From contig CAZDCZ010000051.1 in assembly GCA_964504155.1 (NCBI GenBank), positions 1 through 23,407 on the forward strand: a stretch of 23,407 nt of DNA, written 5' to 3'. The DNA is from CAZDCZ01 sp964504155. Lineage in GTDB: Bacteria > Bacteroidota > Bacteroidia > Bacteroidales > UBA12077. The translations under genes were made by a program, and so were the position numbers. This document shows, piece after piece, positions 8,376-17,908 of this stretch (the stretch's first letter is position 1; every line of letters begins with the position of its first letter). The notes beneath the pieces were generated by a model, which worked only from the letters and a program-made list of their open reading frames with translations, was not told the origin of the DNA and ran no database searches.

Positions 8376-8383
8376 TATGTTTG
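8376..8383 (+). promoter_or_regulatory. candidate -7 promoter box (TAnnTTTG)
   Basis: TATGTTTG is an exact match to TAnnTTTG, without a clear TTTG box upstream. It overlaps the alternative TTG start at 8381, so transcription from it would begin near 8389 and leave only the ATG starts from 8423 usable. Confidence 0.35.
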
Positions 8384-8422
8384 CAAATATTTAGTAATAA
8401 ATATTTTGTAAATATTTGCTTA

Positions 8423-8920
8423 ATGAAAATGTCTATGAGAATAATGTTTTTTAGTATCGTTTTGTTATTTGTTTCGTGTAATATGTCAAAACAAACAACT
8501 GTAGATAATTATAATGAAAATGAAATTAGTTTTGTAAGTTTGAAAAGTCAGTTTCATAAAGACGAAGAAGTTAAGCTTGTATTTGAAAATAATATTGAAT
8601 CGGAAATTACAATTTTAAACCCACAAAGAATGCTTATAGAAAAAAACTATAACAATAAGTGGGAAAGAGTGAAAATTTTATATTGCCCTTGTGGAGCATC
8701 ATGCCCACAACCACCTAAGCAATTAGAATTAAAACCTTCAGAAAAACATATATTTACTTGGAACCAAAAAGAAGATTGGTGTGGCGATTATATTACAAAA
8801 TTTGTTCAGAAAACAGAAACAAAATTTGTAGGATTCGGTAAATATAGAATTAAGGTTTTATATAAAATTAAGCAAAGTAAAATTGTTGAAATTTATAAAT
8901 ATTTCGAAATTATTGAATAA
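8423..8920 (+). CDS. lipoprotein with an Ig-like domain and a Cys cluster
   Basis: Translation from ATG 8423 gives 165 residues with a compact lipoprotein signal (MKMSMRIMFFSIVLLFVSC, Cys19). A TTG at 8381 would add 14 residues ahead of the signal and overlaps a promoter-like box, so I prefer 8423; ATG 8435 is also possible. After Cys come N-M-S-K, without acidic residues, so the protein is more likely periplasmic-facing. The mature part has beta-sandwich strands (EEVKLVFENNIESEITIL, FVGFGKYRIKVLYKI) and a loop with four Cys/Pro-rich positions (CPCGASCPQPP). Its layout recalls BsuPI-like or Ig-like protease-inhibitor folds, but this is a weak guess. Single gene between others on the same strand. 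Confidence 0.55.
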   Translation: MKMSMRIMFFSIVLLFVSCNMSKQTTVDNYNENEISFVSLKSQFHKDEEVKLVFENNIESEITILNPQRMLIEKNYNNKWERVKILYCPCGASCPQPPKQLELKPSEKHIFTWNQKEDWCGDYITKFVQKTETKFVGFGKYRIKVLYKIKQSKIVEIYKYFEIIE

Positions 8921-8966
8921 TAGAATATATAGAATTTGAATATATAATTACTAAAGAACTATTAAA

Positions 8967-11900
8967 ATGAGAAGATTGCTAATTAGTTTACTTGTGTTAT
9001 TTGCTTTTCAAACGGCAAATGCACAACCATGGATGAACAAGCTAAAAAAAACAAAAAATCAAACTGAAACAAATTTTTATGAAACTCAAGATGCTTTTCA
9101 TAAATATTGGGAAGGAAAGAATGTAAAAAACGGTTATTATTATGTTAACAGAGAAAAGAAAAAGGCGTATGGATGGAAACAATTCCTACGTTGGGAGTGG
9201 TTTTGGGAAACCCGTGTTGATAAAAAAACAGGAAACTTCCCGAAAACAAATTTATTTAAAGAACATAAAATTTATTTAAAGAATAGTTCTTCTAAAGCTA
9301 CCGATATGGCTAATTGGCTTAGTGTTGGTCCGGAAAGTTCAGAAGGTGGATATGCTGGTGTTGGAAGAATAAATTGTATATCTTTTCATCCTACAAACGA
9401 TAATATTTTCTGGATAGGTGCTCCTGCGGGAGGTTTATGGAAGACTGTCGATGGAGGTTCATCGTGGGAAGTATTAACCGACTCTAATCCTGTTATGGGA
9501 GTTAGCAGTATTGCTATACCAAACGATTTTGAAACATCAAATACTATATATATTGCTACGGGCGATAGAGATGCCGGTGATAATTATTCTGTTGGAGTAC
9601 TTAAATCAACCGACGGGGGTGTAACTTGGAATACAACAGGTCTGTCGTATGAAGTATATCAATATATAAAAATTACAAAATTGTTAATAGACCCTGTAAA
9701 TCAAGATGTTTTATATGCTTCAACAAATCAAGGAATATATAAAACAATTAATGCGGGTGTAGATTGGACATTTCAGGTTTCCGGTGCTTTTTACGATATG
9801 GAATTTAAACCCGGAGACGAAGCCAACACATTATATGCCGTAACAAAAAGTTCAGGCTCTCCTGCTTTTTATAAAACAATTAACGCAGGAACAGATTGGA
9901 ATAAAATGTACGATTTTCCAACAGATGCATCAAGAGTTGAAATAGGTGTTACTAAAGCTGATTCTTCTATTGTATATACTTTATGTTCGGGTAACGATAG
10001 TGGATTATATGGAATATATAAATCAAGCGATAATGGAGATAATTTTACAAAAATTTTCGATGGTACTCAAACTAATAATAATTTATTAGGATGGGAAGCA
10101 GATGGATCTGGTTCCGGAGGACAAGGATGGTATGATCTTGCTTTTGAAGTATCGCCTAAAGATACTAACGAATTATTTGTTGGTGGAGTAAATACATGGA
10201 GATCTGTCGATGGAGCTGTTTCGTGGGCTTGTAATAATCATTGGTGGGGAGATCAGGTGCCGGCAGTTCATGCCGATAAACATTATATGGCTTACCGCGA
10301 CGATAGTACTCTTTTCGAATGTAATGATGGAGGTGTATATAAAACAGTAAATGGAGGAACAGATTGGACAGATCTTACTAATGGGATGATTATTAGTCAG
10401 ATGTATAAGCTTAGTGTTTCTCAAACTCAAGAAAATGAAGTAATCACAGGATTACAAGATAATGGAACAAAATTATACCACAATAGTTATTGGGACGATG
10501 TGAAAGGTGGAGATGGAATGGAATGTCTTATCGATTACGAAGATGTAAATATTCAGTACGGAACATACACAAATGGACAAATATCTAGAACAATGAATCA
10601 TTGGGGTTCACCAAGTACTGATATCTCAGCAAATATTCCGGGCGGAAATAATGGTGCTTGGGTAACTCCATATATTATCGACCCTTCTGATAATAAAATT
10701 TTATATGTTGGATATTCTGATGTTTGGAAAACTACCGACAGAGGAGATACATGGACTCAAATTTCTAATTTGAGTTTTGGTAATAAAATCAGAGCTATGG
10801 CTATTGCTCCATCAAATAGTCAGGTAATTTATATTACCGATTATAACAGCTTATGGAAAACAACTGATGGAGGAGATGCTTGGTCTGATGTAACTAATAC
10901 ATTGCCTGTAAGTAATGGTGATATTTCAAGTATTGCAATTGATGCATATAATCCTTCTGTTGTTTGGGTAACTATTGGAGGATATAATAATAGCGGAGTT
11001 TTTAAATCCGATAATGGGGGAGATGCATGGACAAATATCTCTGCAGGTTTACCATCTGTTCCTGTAAATACAATAGTTCAAAATAAATTAGAAAACTCTA
11101 GTTGTCATTTATATGCCGGTACCGATATTGGTGTATTTGTGAAAGACGGTGATGCCGATTGGACTTTGTTTAATTCTGGACTTGCTAATGTTGTTATCTC
11201 AGAATTGGAAATATATTACGATAATAATAATCCAACAAATAGCAAATTATGGGCTGCAACTTATGGAAGAGGTTTGTGGACTAGCAATTTGCTCGTTTTT
11301 ACTCAAGCAGCTATTGTTTGTAGAAGTATTGAAGGACCTATTTATGTATCTGCTGATAGTAGTGTTAATGTTGATCTTATTTATACTGCAAACAAAACAT
11401 TTACATCAAATACTTTTAATGCATATTTATCGGATGCCGATGGAGATTTTACAAATGAGATTTTGATTGGAACTTTAGAATCGGATGTGTCTGATACCAT
11501 TATGGCTACTATTCCAACTAATACATTAAGTGGTACTAATTATAAAATAAGAATAAAATCGACTAATCCCATAGAAACAAGTATTGATAATGGTAGTTTC
11601 GAGATTGTTTTAGATACAATAGCTCCTTCTTCTGAAATAACTTGTTCTATTAATGGAACAACAAGTATCAGTTCGTTTAATATATCTGTTACTTTTAGCG
11701 AAGATGTTTATGGTTTCGATATTAACGATATTAATGTTACTAATGGAGAAGTTAATGATTTAATTGAGACAAATGCCTCTAATTATAGACTTACTCTTGT
11801 TCCTGATGCTAATGGAGATGTTATAGTTGATGTTCCTGAAAATATTGTAGGAGATATAGTTGGAAATAGAAATACTTCTTCAACATGGAGTATTGTCTTT

Positions 11901-12161
11901 ACCGGAAATACAGGAATAAACGATTTTAACAAAGCGGGAATTAAAATATACCCTAATCCAAATCAGGGTCGATTTACTGTTTCGTCGAAAGAAGAGATGA
12001 AAAGAATTATTATTACTGATATCAGTGGTAGAAAAATTCTTTCGAAAGAATTACATAATAATGATGTTAACATCGATTTAAGTCAATATGCTAAAGGAAT
12101 GTATTTAATTAGTATAAATGTTAACAGTAAGATATTACAAGCAAAAATATTGGTAGAATAG
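8967..12161 (+). CDS. T9SS-secreted Asp-box (sortilin/VPS10-like) beta-propeller protein
   Basis: A 1064-residue exported protein. Signal peptide 1-19 (ending ANA). Residues about 155-690 contain about ten Asp-box motifs of the form K-S/T-x-D-G-G-x-x-W (for example KTVDGGSSWEVL, KSTDGGVTWNTT, KTTDGGDAWSDV), the hallmark of sortilin/VPS10- and BNR-type propellers. Residues about 890-985 form an Ig-like domain of the kind seen in adhesins (TFSEDVYGFDINDINVTNG). Residues about 990-1064 are a type A T9SS sorting domain (KIYPNPNQGRFTV ... GMYLISI ... ILVE). It is probably anchored on or released from the cell surface. Asp-boxes are structural, so no sialidase or other enzyme activity can be inferred. 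It ends at a strong bidirectional terminator. Confidence 0.85.
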   Translation: MRRLLISLLVLFAFQTANAQPWMNKLKKTKNQTETNFYETQDAFHKYWEGKNVKNGYYYVNREKKKAYGWKQFLRWEWFWETRVDKKTGNFPKTNLFKEHKIYLKNSSSKATDMANWLSVGPESSEGGYAGVGRINCISFHPTNDNIFWIGAPAGGLWKTVDGGSSWEVLTDSNPVMGVSSIAIPNDFETSNTIYIATGDRDAGDNYSVGVLKSTDGGVTWNTTGLSYEVYQYIKITKLLIDPVNQDVLYASTNQGIYKTINAGVDWTFQVSGAFYDMEFKPGDEANTLYAVTKSSGSPAFYKTINAGTDWNKMYDFPTDASRVEIGVTKADSSIVYTLCSGNDSGLYGIYKSSDNGDNFTKIFDGTQTNNNLLGWEADGSGSGGQGWYDLAFEVSPKDTNELFVGGVNTWRSVDGAVSWACNNHWWGDQVPAVHADKHYMAYRDDSTLFECNDGGVYKTVNGGTDWTDLTNGMIISQMYKLSVSQTQENEVITGLQDNGTKLYHNSYWDDVKGGDGMECLIDYEDVNIQYGTYTNGQISRTMNHWGSPSTDISANIPGGNNGAWVTPYIIDPSDNKILYVGYSDVWKTTDRGDTWTQISNLSFGNKIRAMAIAPSNSQVIYITDYNSLWKTTDGGDAWSDVTNTLPVSNGDISSIAIDAYNPSVVWVTIGGYNNSGVFKSDNGGDAWTNISAGLPSVPVNTIVQNKLENSSCHLYAGTDIGVFVKDGDADWTLFNSGLANVVISELEIYYDNNNPTNSKLWAATYGRGLWTSNLLVFTQAAIVCRSIEGPIYVSADSSVNVDLIYTANKTFTSNTFNAYLSDADGDFTNEILIGTLESDVSDTIMATIPTNTLSGTNYKIRIKSTNPIETSIDNGSFEIVLDTIAPSSEITCSINGTTSISSFNISVTFSEDVYGFDINDINVTNGEVNDLIETNASNYRLTLVPDANGDVIVDVPENIVGDIVGNRNTSSTWSIVFTGNTGINDFNKAGIKIYPNPNQGRFTVSSKEEMKRIIITDISGRKILSKELHNNDVNIDLSQYAKGMYLISINVNSKILQAKILVE

Positions 12162-12233
12162 CGATGTTTTGAGACAATTTATGTCGGTCTAAAATAGCTT
12201 GACTGATTTGTAGTAAAATTAATTTTTATTATT

Positions 12234-12263
12234 AAACCTCCAAAGTATAAACTTTGGAGGTTT
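12234..12263. terminator. bidirectional terminator between convergent genes
   Basis: AAACCTCCAAAGT (12234-12246) and ACTTTGGAGGTTT (12251-12263) form a perfect 13-bp stem with a 4-base loop. T-rich sequence follows on both strands. It lies between the 1064-aa gene and the BtuG-like gene and serves both. Confidence 0.8.
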
Positions 12264-12325
12264 CTTGCTTCTATTGAATTTTTTTCATTAGTTTCTAACG
12301 ATATTTCGAATTTCAAGATTAACTT

Positions 12326-13441
12326 TTATGGTTTAAAACAAAATGCTCCCGGTATTATTCCAACTTTGAAAGTGTCAATTATTTCGGCTTGTGATGAATA
12401 ACGGTATATAACACCTTGTTGAACGTAATCGATAGCATCTGCAACATAGACTTCTGATGTTTTTGGATCGATAGTTAATCCATAGTATCCTCCATTATAT
12501 TGTCCGCTATATTGACTTTCTATAAATGGTTTGTCGGGGAAGTGTGTTGATGTTACTGGTAAACGGTAAATATGCTTGTTAATAAAGTAAATAGTATCTT
12601 TTGTTCCGTTCATGCATATTTCTGATGGCCAGTCTCCTAGTTCGAACCGAAATATTCGTTCTATCTTCCTGTTGGCGGCATCAATTTTTATTAATCCCGG
12701 TGCCTCGTAACCATAAGGACTATCATAATATCCGCCGTCGGTTACTGTCCATATTTTGTTATATTTATCAAGTATCAGAGATGTTGGTTGTTTTAACACC
12801 TTTATAGAATCGATTACTTGATCGGTTTCACTATCTATAACAAGAATTTGATTATCGTATGACCAACAATTGGTAAATACATATTTATCGTATTGCACCA
12901 TTTGTTCTGTAGGATGCTGATAAAATTCAGAGTAATGGTTATTTACATTTATGTAACCTGTTATCTGAAAAGTTTGTGGGTTTACTATGGTAATGGCTTT
13001 TGCATATAAATCGGTGATATAGGCTTTTGTATCATTAATAAAATGAATATATCTTGGGGATGTAAGACCAATTATTTTACCTACATATTCAAAAGTATTT
13101 ATATTGATTATATATATTTTTCCTGAATTATTAATTACAATATACCCCAGACTATCACGAATAGTCATTGATTGAGCTACATCGCCCAAGGGTACTCCGT
13201 TTGTTCGATAGAAAATGCTATTCAGGGTTTTCATCGAATCAATCATATAATAAGATAAAGAAGCATTGTCGTACATAAAATTTCCTTCGTTGGTAATAAA
13301 AAGGCCTCTTTGATTTCTTATGTACGAATTAAGACTTGTATCCTGATTAATTTCTAGTTTATTAAATTTAGTTAAAGCATCATCATCCATACAGGAAGAT
13401 AATATTAAGGCTATTGAAATATAGAATATAAATTTTTTCAT
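12326..13441 (-). CDS. btuG: BtuG-like vitamin B12-binding surface lipoprotein (YncE-type propeller)
   Basis: A 371-residue lipoprotein. The signal MKKFIFYISIALILSSC has a clear lipobox (Cys17) and is followed by M-D-D-D, an acidic lipoprotein export signal pointing to the cell surface. The rest is a seven-blade-type propeller of the YncE/YVTN class with repeats such as AKAITIVNPQTFQITGYI and NQILVIDSETDQVIDSIKVLKQPTSLILD. BtuG of Bacteroides is this kind of protein; it binds cobalamin with extreme affinity and sits as a lid on BtuB. The start codon overlaps the stop of the upstream TonB-dependent receptor by 4 bases (ATGA), so the pair is translationally coupled, as expected for a receptor-lid complex. 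The assignment rests on family type, the neighbour and the riboswitch at the head of the locus. Confidence 0.75.
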   Translation of the reverse strand: MKKFIFYISIALILSSCMDDDALTKFNKLEINQDTSLNSYIRNQRGLFITNEGNFMYDNASLSYYMIDSMKTLNSIFYRTNGVPLGDVAQSMTIRDSLGYIVINNSGKIYIININTFEYVGKIIGLTSPRYIHFINDTKAYITDLYAKAITIVNPQTFQITGYINVNNHYSEFYQHPTEQMVQYDKYVFTNCWSYDNQILVIDSETDQVIDSIKVLKQPTSLILDKYNKIWTVTDGGYYDSPYGYEAPGLIKIDAANRKIERIFRFELGDWPSEICMNGTKDTIYFINKHIYRLPVTSTHFPDKPFIESQYSGQYNGGYYGLTIDPKTSEVYVADAIDYVQQGVIYRYSSQAEIIDTFKVGIIPGAFCFKP

Positions 13442-15450
13442 TTGTCGAATGTTAACATTAATAATAGTGAATAATATCTTCCTGGCATATACCTGCCTAA
13501 TACAGAACGATATTCTTCATCGAAAAGATTGTTTATCTTAAATTCTAAACCAATCTTATAGCTATTAAAGGAAAGATTTTTCCCGATAGAAACTTTATTC
13601 ATGTGATAGGGATAGTACCAATTTAATTTCCCCGATGAATTGCCTGTTCCAAGGTCGTCTGAATCATCTTCAAGTCCAACCATATTACTTGTCATAGTAA
13701 ACCGCTCGCTATATGAATTGTATTGGTAGCGTAGATAAAAGCCTTTATACGAGACGCTTGTCATAACATTTCCTGAGTGAACAGGAATAAACGGTAATTG
13801 TTTTTTATATGATTCGTCTCCCCAACTTAAAGGATCTCCATAATTTAACGATTTTGTAAGTCCGTAATTTCCGTGTAATTGTAATTTTATATTTCCGATT
13901 TCTGTATTTATTTTCAGATTATATTCCAAGCCATATGATTTAACTCTTTTTATGTTAAATGGTTCCCAATATCCTTTAAAGCTTGGTAACCAGATAATCC
14001 ATTTGTTGATATCGGAATAATAAGCGGTAAGTTGTGTATTTATATTTGTTTTTCTTTTAGTATTAATGTAGTGAATACTAAGTTCTTCGGTAAAACCTTC
14101 TTCCGGTTTTAAATCCGGATTTCCTCCGGGTTGCCAATATAAATCGTTTAATGTGGGATGATGATAATTTCTTGTTATACTTCCTTTAATTACAAAATCT
14201 GTAGTAAAAATAGGCTTATAACTTAGGCCTAGATCAAAAATTAATGGAGAGAAATTTTTATTAATAATATCATCGCGAAGCATAAGCGATAGATTGATTT
14301 TTTTTAACATCTGAATGTAAATACCTCCAAACAATGAGAAATCATCACGAATAACATCGTAACCTGTTTTTTTTACTGAATCTTTTGTATGTACATCAAA
14401 ATGATTATAATTAACAGAAGATTGAAATAGTATATTTTTGTTGATATTAAAATCATATTTTAATTTATTGTAAAAACTATTCATCTTACTACTTGAATAG
14501 ATTGCAGGGATTTTTCCAATACCACTCACTTCATTCATAAGTTTATAATCGAGATTTTGATAATCGTAGCCTGAGCTAATGTAAAAATTACTTTTATTAT
14601 TATAGTATTTCCAGTCTATAATAATTTTAGCGGTATTGTCGTCTTGTTTATTAAGATTCGATTGATTATCGCCCTCATAACTAAGTACTGTAGGAATAGA
14701 GCGGTTTGCATTTTGCCACCATGTTTTTGCAGAAATATAATTATTCTCGCTAGGGTGGAAATATAGTTCTTGAGCAAAGCCGTATTTTGAGTAATTAGCA
14801 TTTTTGTTTTTTACACGAGGTTTATCCGTGATAACTTTGTTGATAAACGAATAATCGTTTTTAGATTTATTATTATATACTCGTGTCTTTGATTGTATTT
14901 TATTATTTCCGACATTAAACTGTGCAAATTCATCATAAGTTGAATAGTTACCAATACCTTGATAATATTTCCCGCTTATTTTATTTGTCCAATCTACTTT
15001 ATTTTTTATACTTATGCTTCCGCCTAAGCCTCCACTTTGCTCTTTTATTGAGCTGCCTCCATGTTGCAGACTTAAATCGTCGATAATGTAAACAGGAATC
15101 AACGAAAAATCAACCATTCCCAACATAGGGGAATTTATGTTCATCCCATTCCACGAAACTTGAGTGTGAGTAGCTGCTGTGCCCCGAAAAGAAGCGGTTG
15201 CTAATGCCCCACGTCCATGCTCTTTTATATATACTGTGGTGTTTTCCGATAATACATCCGAGAGATTAGCATTTATCTTATCCAATAAAATTATTGAATC
15301 GACTTGCATTGTTTTTTGTCCGGCTTCTTCTTTTTTAAAAATGCGCTTTGCTACTATTTTTACTTCTTTAATTTCTATGATTTTATTCAATGATTGAGAA
15401 TAACTGAAATGACTCATAAAAATTATTAGAACAATAATTAACCTTTTCAT
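13438..15450 (-). CDS. btuB: TonB-dependent outer-membrane receptor, BtuB type (cobalamin)
   Basis: A 670-residue outer-membrane protein with signal peptide 1-18 (HFSYSQ). A plug domain covers about residues 45-150 (SDVLSENTTVYIKEHGRGALATASFRGTAATHTQVSWNG, IDDLSLQHGGSS, GGLGGSISI). It is followed by a barrel of about 500 residues and a C-terminal aromatic strand (RYYSLLLMLTF). At 670 residues, without an N-terminal carboxypeptidase-like extension, it has the compact BtuB size rather than the 1000-residue SusC size. Substrate is inferred to be cobalamin from the coupled BtuG-like gene and the riboswitch upstream. It starts 10 bases after the 815-aa T9SS gene. A siderophore-type receptor is a less likely alternative. 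Confidence 0.75.
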   Translation of the reverse strand: MKRLIIVLIIFMSHFSYSQSLNKIIEIKEVKIVAKRIFKKEEAGQKTMQVDSIILLDKINANLSDVLSENTTVYIKEHGRGALATASFRGTAATHTQVSWNGMNINSPMLGMVDFSLIPVYIIDDLSLQHGGSSIKEQSGGLGGSISIKNKVDWTNKISGKYYQGIGNYSTYDEFAQFNVGNNKIQSKTRVYNNKSKNDYSFINKVITDKPRVKNKNANYSKYGFAQELYFHPSENNYISAKTWWQNANRSIPTVLSYEGDNQSNLNKQDDNTAKIIIDWKYYNNKSNFYISSGYDYQNLDYKLMNEVSGIGKIPAIYSSSKMNSFYNKLKYDFNINKNILFQSSVNYNHFDVHTKDSVKKTGYDVIRDDFSLFGGIYIQMLKKINLSLMLRDDIINKNFSPLIFDLGLSYKPIFTTDFVIKGSITRNYHHPTLNDLYWQPGGNPDLKPEEGFTEELSIHYINTKRKTNINTQLTAYYSDINKWIIWLPSFKGYWEPFNIKRVKSYGLEYNLKINTEIGNIKLQLHGNYGLTKSLNYGDPLSWGDESYKKQLPFIPVHSGNVMTSVSYKGFYLRYQYNSYSERFTMTSNMVGLEDDSDDLGTGNSSGKLNWYYPYHMNKVSIGKNLSFNSYKIGLEFKINNLFDEEYRSVLGRYMPGRYYSLLLMLTFDK

Positions 15451-15460
15451 TGATATCCAT

Positions 15461-17908
15461 TTAATGTCTGATTATTACTTTGTAACAAAAAGAAGAGAAA
15501 GGGGTGGTAAGCTTAACAATATACAAACCTTCTTTCCAATTTTCTGTATTAATTATGTGATTGTTGGAAGATTTTCTGATTGCTTTATTGTAAATCATGC
15601 TTCCTGTTGATGTATATACATATATTATACTAGACTGATTTATGTCTGTTGTATTTACTGATATGTAGTTGTTAGCAGGATTAGGTGTAATCTTTATTTC
15701 CTTTTTGATATCATTAATGCTTGAAGTACCTTGTTCAACTTTTAATTCAAATTCTTCAGTGGCTATTTTAATGTTATAAGTGCCGGGTTCAGTAATTTTT
15801 AGATATATTTTCCCGTTACTGTTCGAAATAACAGGTTTATCGTCGAAAAAATAACTTTCATTATCTACACGTACGTTTATTCCTTCTATCGGATTTGTGC
15901 CATTATTAATAATTGAATCTGAGCTATTGATGCTATATGAATCACAAAAGACACTGATTTCTAGTGTTTCGTCTGTAGAAATGCTTGAGAAAGGATATTC
16001 TACTTGATAAATACACCACGAATTGTTTATATTATTTACATAGTAAATCTGTATTTCATTATCGGATGATAGTTGAATGTTAGCGAAATCATTCATATAA
16101 CTTTTATCATTAACTTTTGCAATCCATGTATTGTCTTCGTATCCACCGTAACCATAGTAATATGCAAAATTATTATCGTGGTTTACCGGTAGCTGTGATA
16201 TATATAAATTACCTGTTTCTTTATCTTCGAAGCGTAAATCGCTTTCAAAATCAATATTTTCAAAAACCGATGCTATGGCATGTGCTAGTGTAATATTGGG
16301 TATCGATTGCATACTATAATCATTATATGGATTAATAATATATGGCATAAGATTGAAATTCGTTACTTTTATTTTCTTGCGAGGATAAAATGTATTCATA
16401 TCGGTCTTGATAGACAGGTATATATCAAGGGTGTCTGATGCTTTAAGTATAGTTACATCAATAGAATCCATTATATTTTCAAAACCATTTGGATGAACAT
16501 ATATTCTTGAAGTACCTTCTTTTTTGCCTGTAATGTAATCGTGGTCTTCTTCTTTGTTAATTAAAATATTATTGTTTGATGTTGTCCATATATTTTCCAG
16601 TCCATAAATATAATTTCCGTTCTGGTCTTTTACTTTAGCATCTATTAAATGTTTCTCGGCTACTCTTATTTCAGAGTTGTCGAATATAATTTTTATACTT
16701 GTTGGTGCAATTATATCTGTTTTTACTGTTTTTGTATAAATATTTCCATATTCATAACTGGCCGTAACATTAATTTTACCCGTATCGATAGCAATTAATT
16801 GATTATTTTCATCGATTATAGCTTTGTCCGGTTTGTCAATGTTCCATTCTATAGTATTAACTTCTTGTTTTTTCCCTTTAATAAAGAAATTGGCTTCAAG
16901 TTGCAGAATAGTTCCTGCGCTTATTTGTGGCGGCAAATCGTTAACAACCAGTAGATTTGTTTCTCCCGTTATGTCAGGATTAGGACTAACATCCATAACA
17001 GCGGTTACTTCTGTGGAAATTTCGCCCAGCCAGCCAGCCGGTTCATTTACGCCGGTGTATATTTTAACAAAATCAATTTCACCTAAACTTACATGATTCC
17101 CCTCAGTATCTACAGCCCAGTCTATATCTATAGGGTCGCCTCCACAACCTTCTTTCTCCTCGGTGTAAGGATTATCAGGAACATCATAAGGTTCTGTGCC
17201 TCGTGGAAAATTGTCAGCATATCCGAATCCTCTGCGAAATGACATAATATAGGTTGGTATAGTTTTATCAACAAATCCTTTAATTTTTGTTCCATCGAAA
17301 CTGTAATAATTTTGCTCTATTTCGGGGAAAGTATCTGCAATTGGGTAATAAGCTTGCGAATGGAACGGGTTAGCATACACATAACCAGTATCATTCTGAT
17401 TATCGGTCCATTGCACATCAGCTGCTACATTACTCATCGGATTATAATAAGTTAAACTGTAATCATTTATTGTTGATTCCCAATAATGATCGCTTCCTGA
17501 TACTTCATACCATATATCATCAGCTTCTCCATTGTTGTTTTCATCTTTCATTACCATTACTATTCCAGGCTCTGCCCATGATTCTAAAGGATTGCCATAA
17601 ATAGTGAAGTCTATTCCGTAAGGATTTTCCGGATCATTTTCGATAGATTTACTGAAACCCACAACGATATATCCACCATAGGCTCCCAGACTTATTCCTC
17701 CTGTTGCTCCTCCAATAAGTGATTTTGCCTTTGATGGGCATCCCCAAGATGAGGTATTGATAAACTGTCCCGGTGCCGGTTTATATTCTAGTATTCTCGA
17801 AACAAATATTCCGTCTTTTGTTTGTTGTGCGCTTAGTTTTATCTGAGCGCTTGTTGTAACAGATAGCATTACAAAAAACAAAAAAGATGTAATTGTTTTA
17901 ATTTTCAT
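15461..17908 (-). CDS. T9SS surface protein with shared N-domain, Ig-like repeats and a transcobalamin-C-like domain
   Basis: From ATG 17908 this encodes 815 residues. An upstream ATG at 17968 would add 20 residues before the signal peptide, so I reject it. Signal peptide 1-22 (VTTSAQ). Residues about 25-306 are the domain also found in the 391-aa protein of this locus (EYKPAPGQF, SLGAYGGYIVVGF, SIENDP-x-NPYG, MKDENNNGEADD, FVKIYTGVN). Residues about 318-490 are two BIg2-like Ig domains. Residues about 530-625 resemble the DUF4430 / transcobalamin C-terminal fold (TLAHAIASVFENI ... NTWIAKVNDKSYM ... SDNEIQIYYV). Residues about 738-815 are a type A T9SS sorting domain (ITPNPANNYISV). Just upstream of btuB, it probably captures or relays B12 on the surface. 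That role is inference. Confidence 0.75.
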   Translation of the reverse strand: MKIKTITSFLFFVMLSVTTSAQIKLSAQQTKDGIFVSRILEYKPAPGQFINTSSWGCPSKAKSLIGGATGGISLGAYGGYIVVGFSKSIENDPENPYGIDFTIYGNPLESWAEPGIVMVMKDENNNGEADDIWYEVSGSDHYWESTINDYSLTYYNPMSNVAADVQWTDNQNDTGYVYANPFHSQAYYPIADTFPEIEQNYYSFDGTKIKGFVDKTIPTYIMSFRRGFGYADNFPRGTEPYDVPDNPYTEEKEGCGGDPIDIDWAVDTEGNHVSLGEIDFVKIYTGVNEPAGWLGEISTEVTAVMDVSPNPDITGETNLLVVNDLPPQISAGTILQLEANFFIKGKKQEVNTIEWNIDKPDKAIIDENNQLIAIDTGKINVTASYEYGNIYTKTVKTDIIAPTSIKIIFDNSEIRVAEKHLIDAKVKDQNGNYIYGLENIWTTSNNNILINKEEDHDYITGKKEGTSRIYVHPNGFENIMDSIDVTILKASDTLDIYLSIKTDMNTFYPRKKIKVTNFNLMPYIINPYNDYSMQSIPNITLAHAIASVFENIDFESDLRFEDKETGNLYISQLPVNHDNNFAYYYGYGGYEDNTWIAKVNDKSYMNDFANIQLSSDNEIQIYYVNNINNSWCIYQVEYPFSSISTDETLEISVFCDSYSINSSDSIINNGTNPIEGINVRVDNESYFFDDKPVISNSNGKIYLKITEPGTYNIKIATEEFELKVEQGTSSINDIKKEIKITPNPANNYISVNTTDINQSSIIYVYTSTGSMIYNKAIRKSSNNHIINTENWKEGLYIVKLTTPFSSFCYKVIIRH

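Noticed and set aside
11149..11466. 105-aa frame on the same strand as the Asp-box protein
   Set aside because: It lies wholly inside the well-supported 1064-aa frame and its translation is an implausible hydrophobic run.
8967..12161. Sialidase or glycoside hydrolase activity of the Asp-box protein
   Set aside because: Asp-boxes are structural blade motifs and I see no sialidase Arg triad or other catalytic set.
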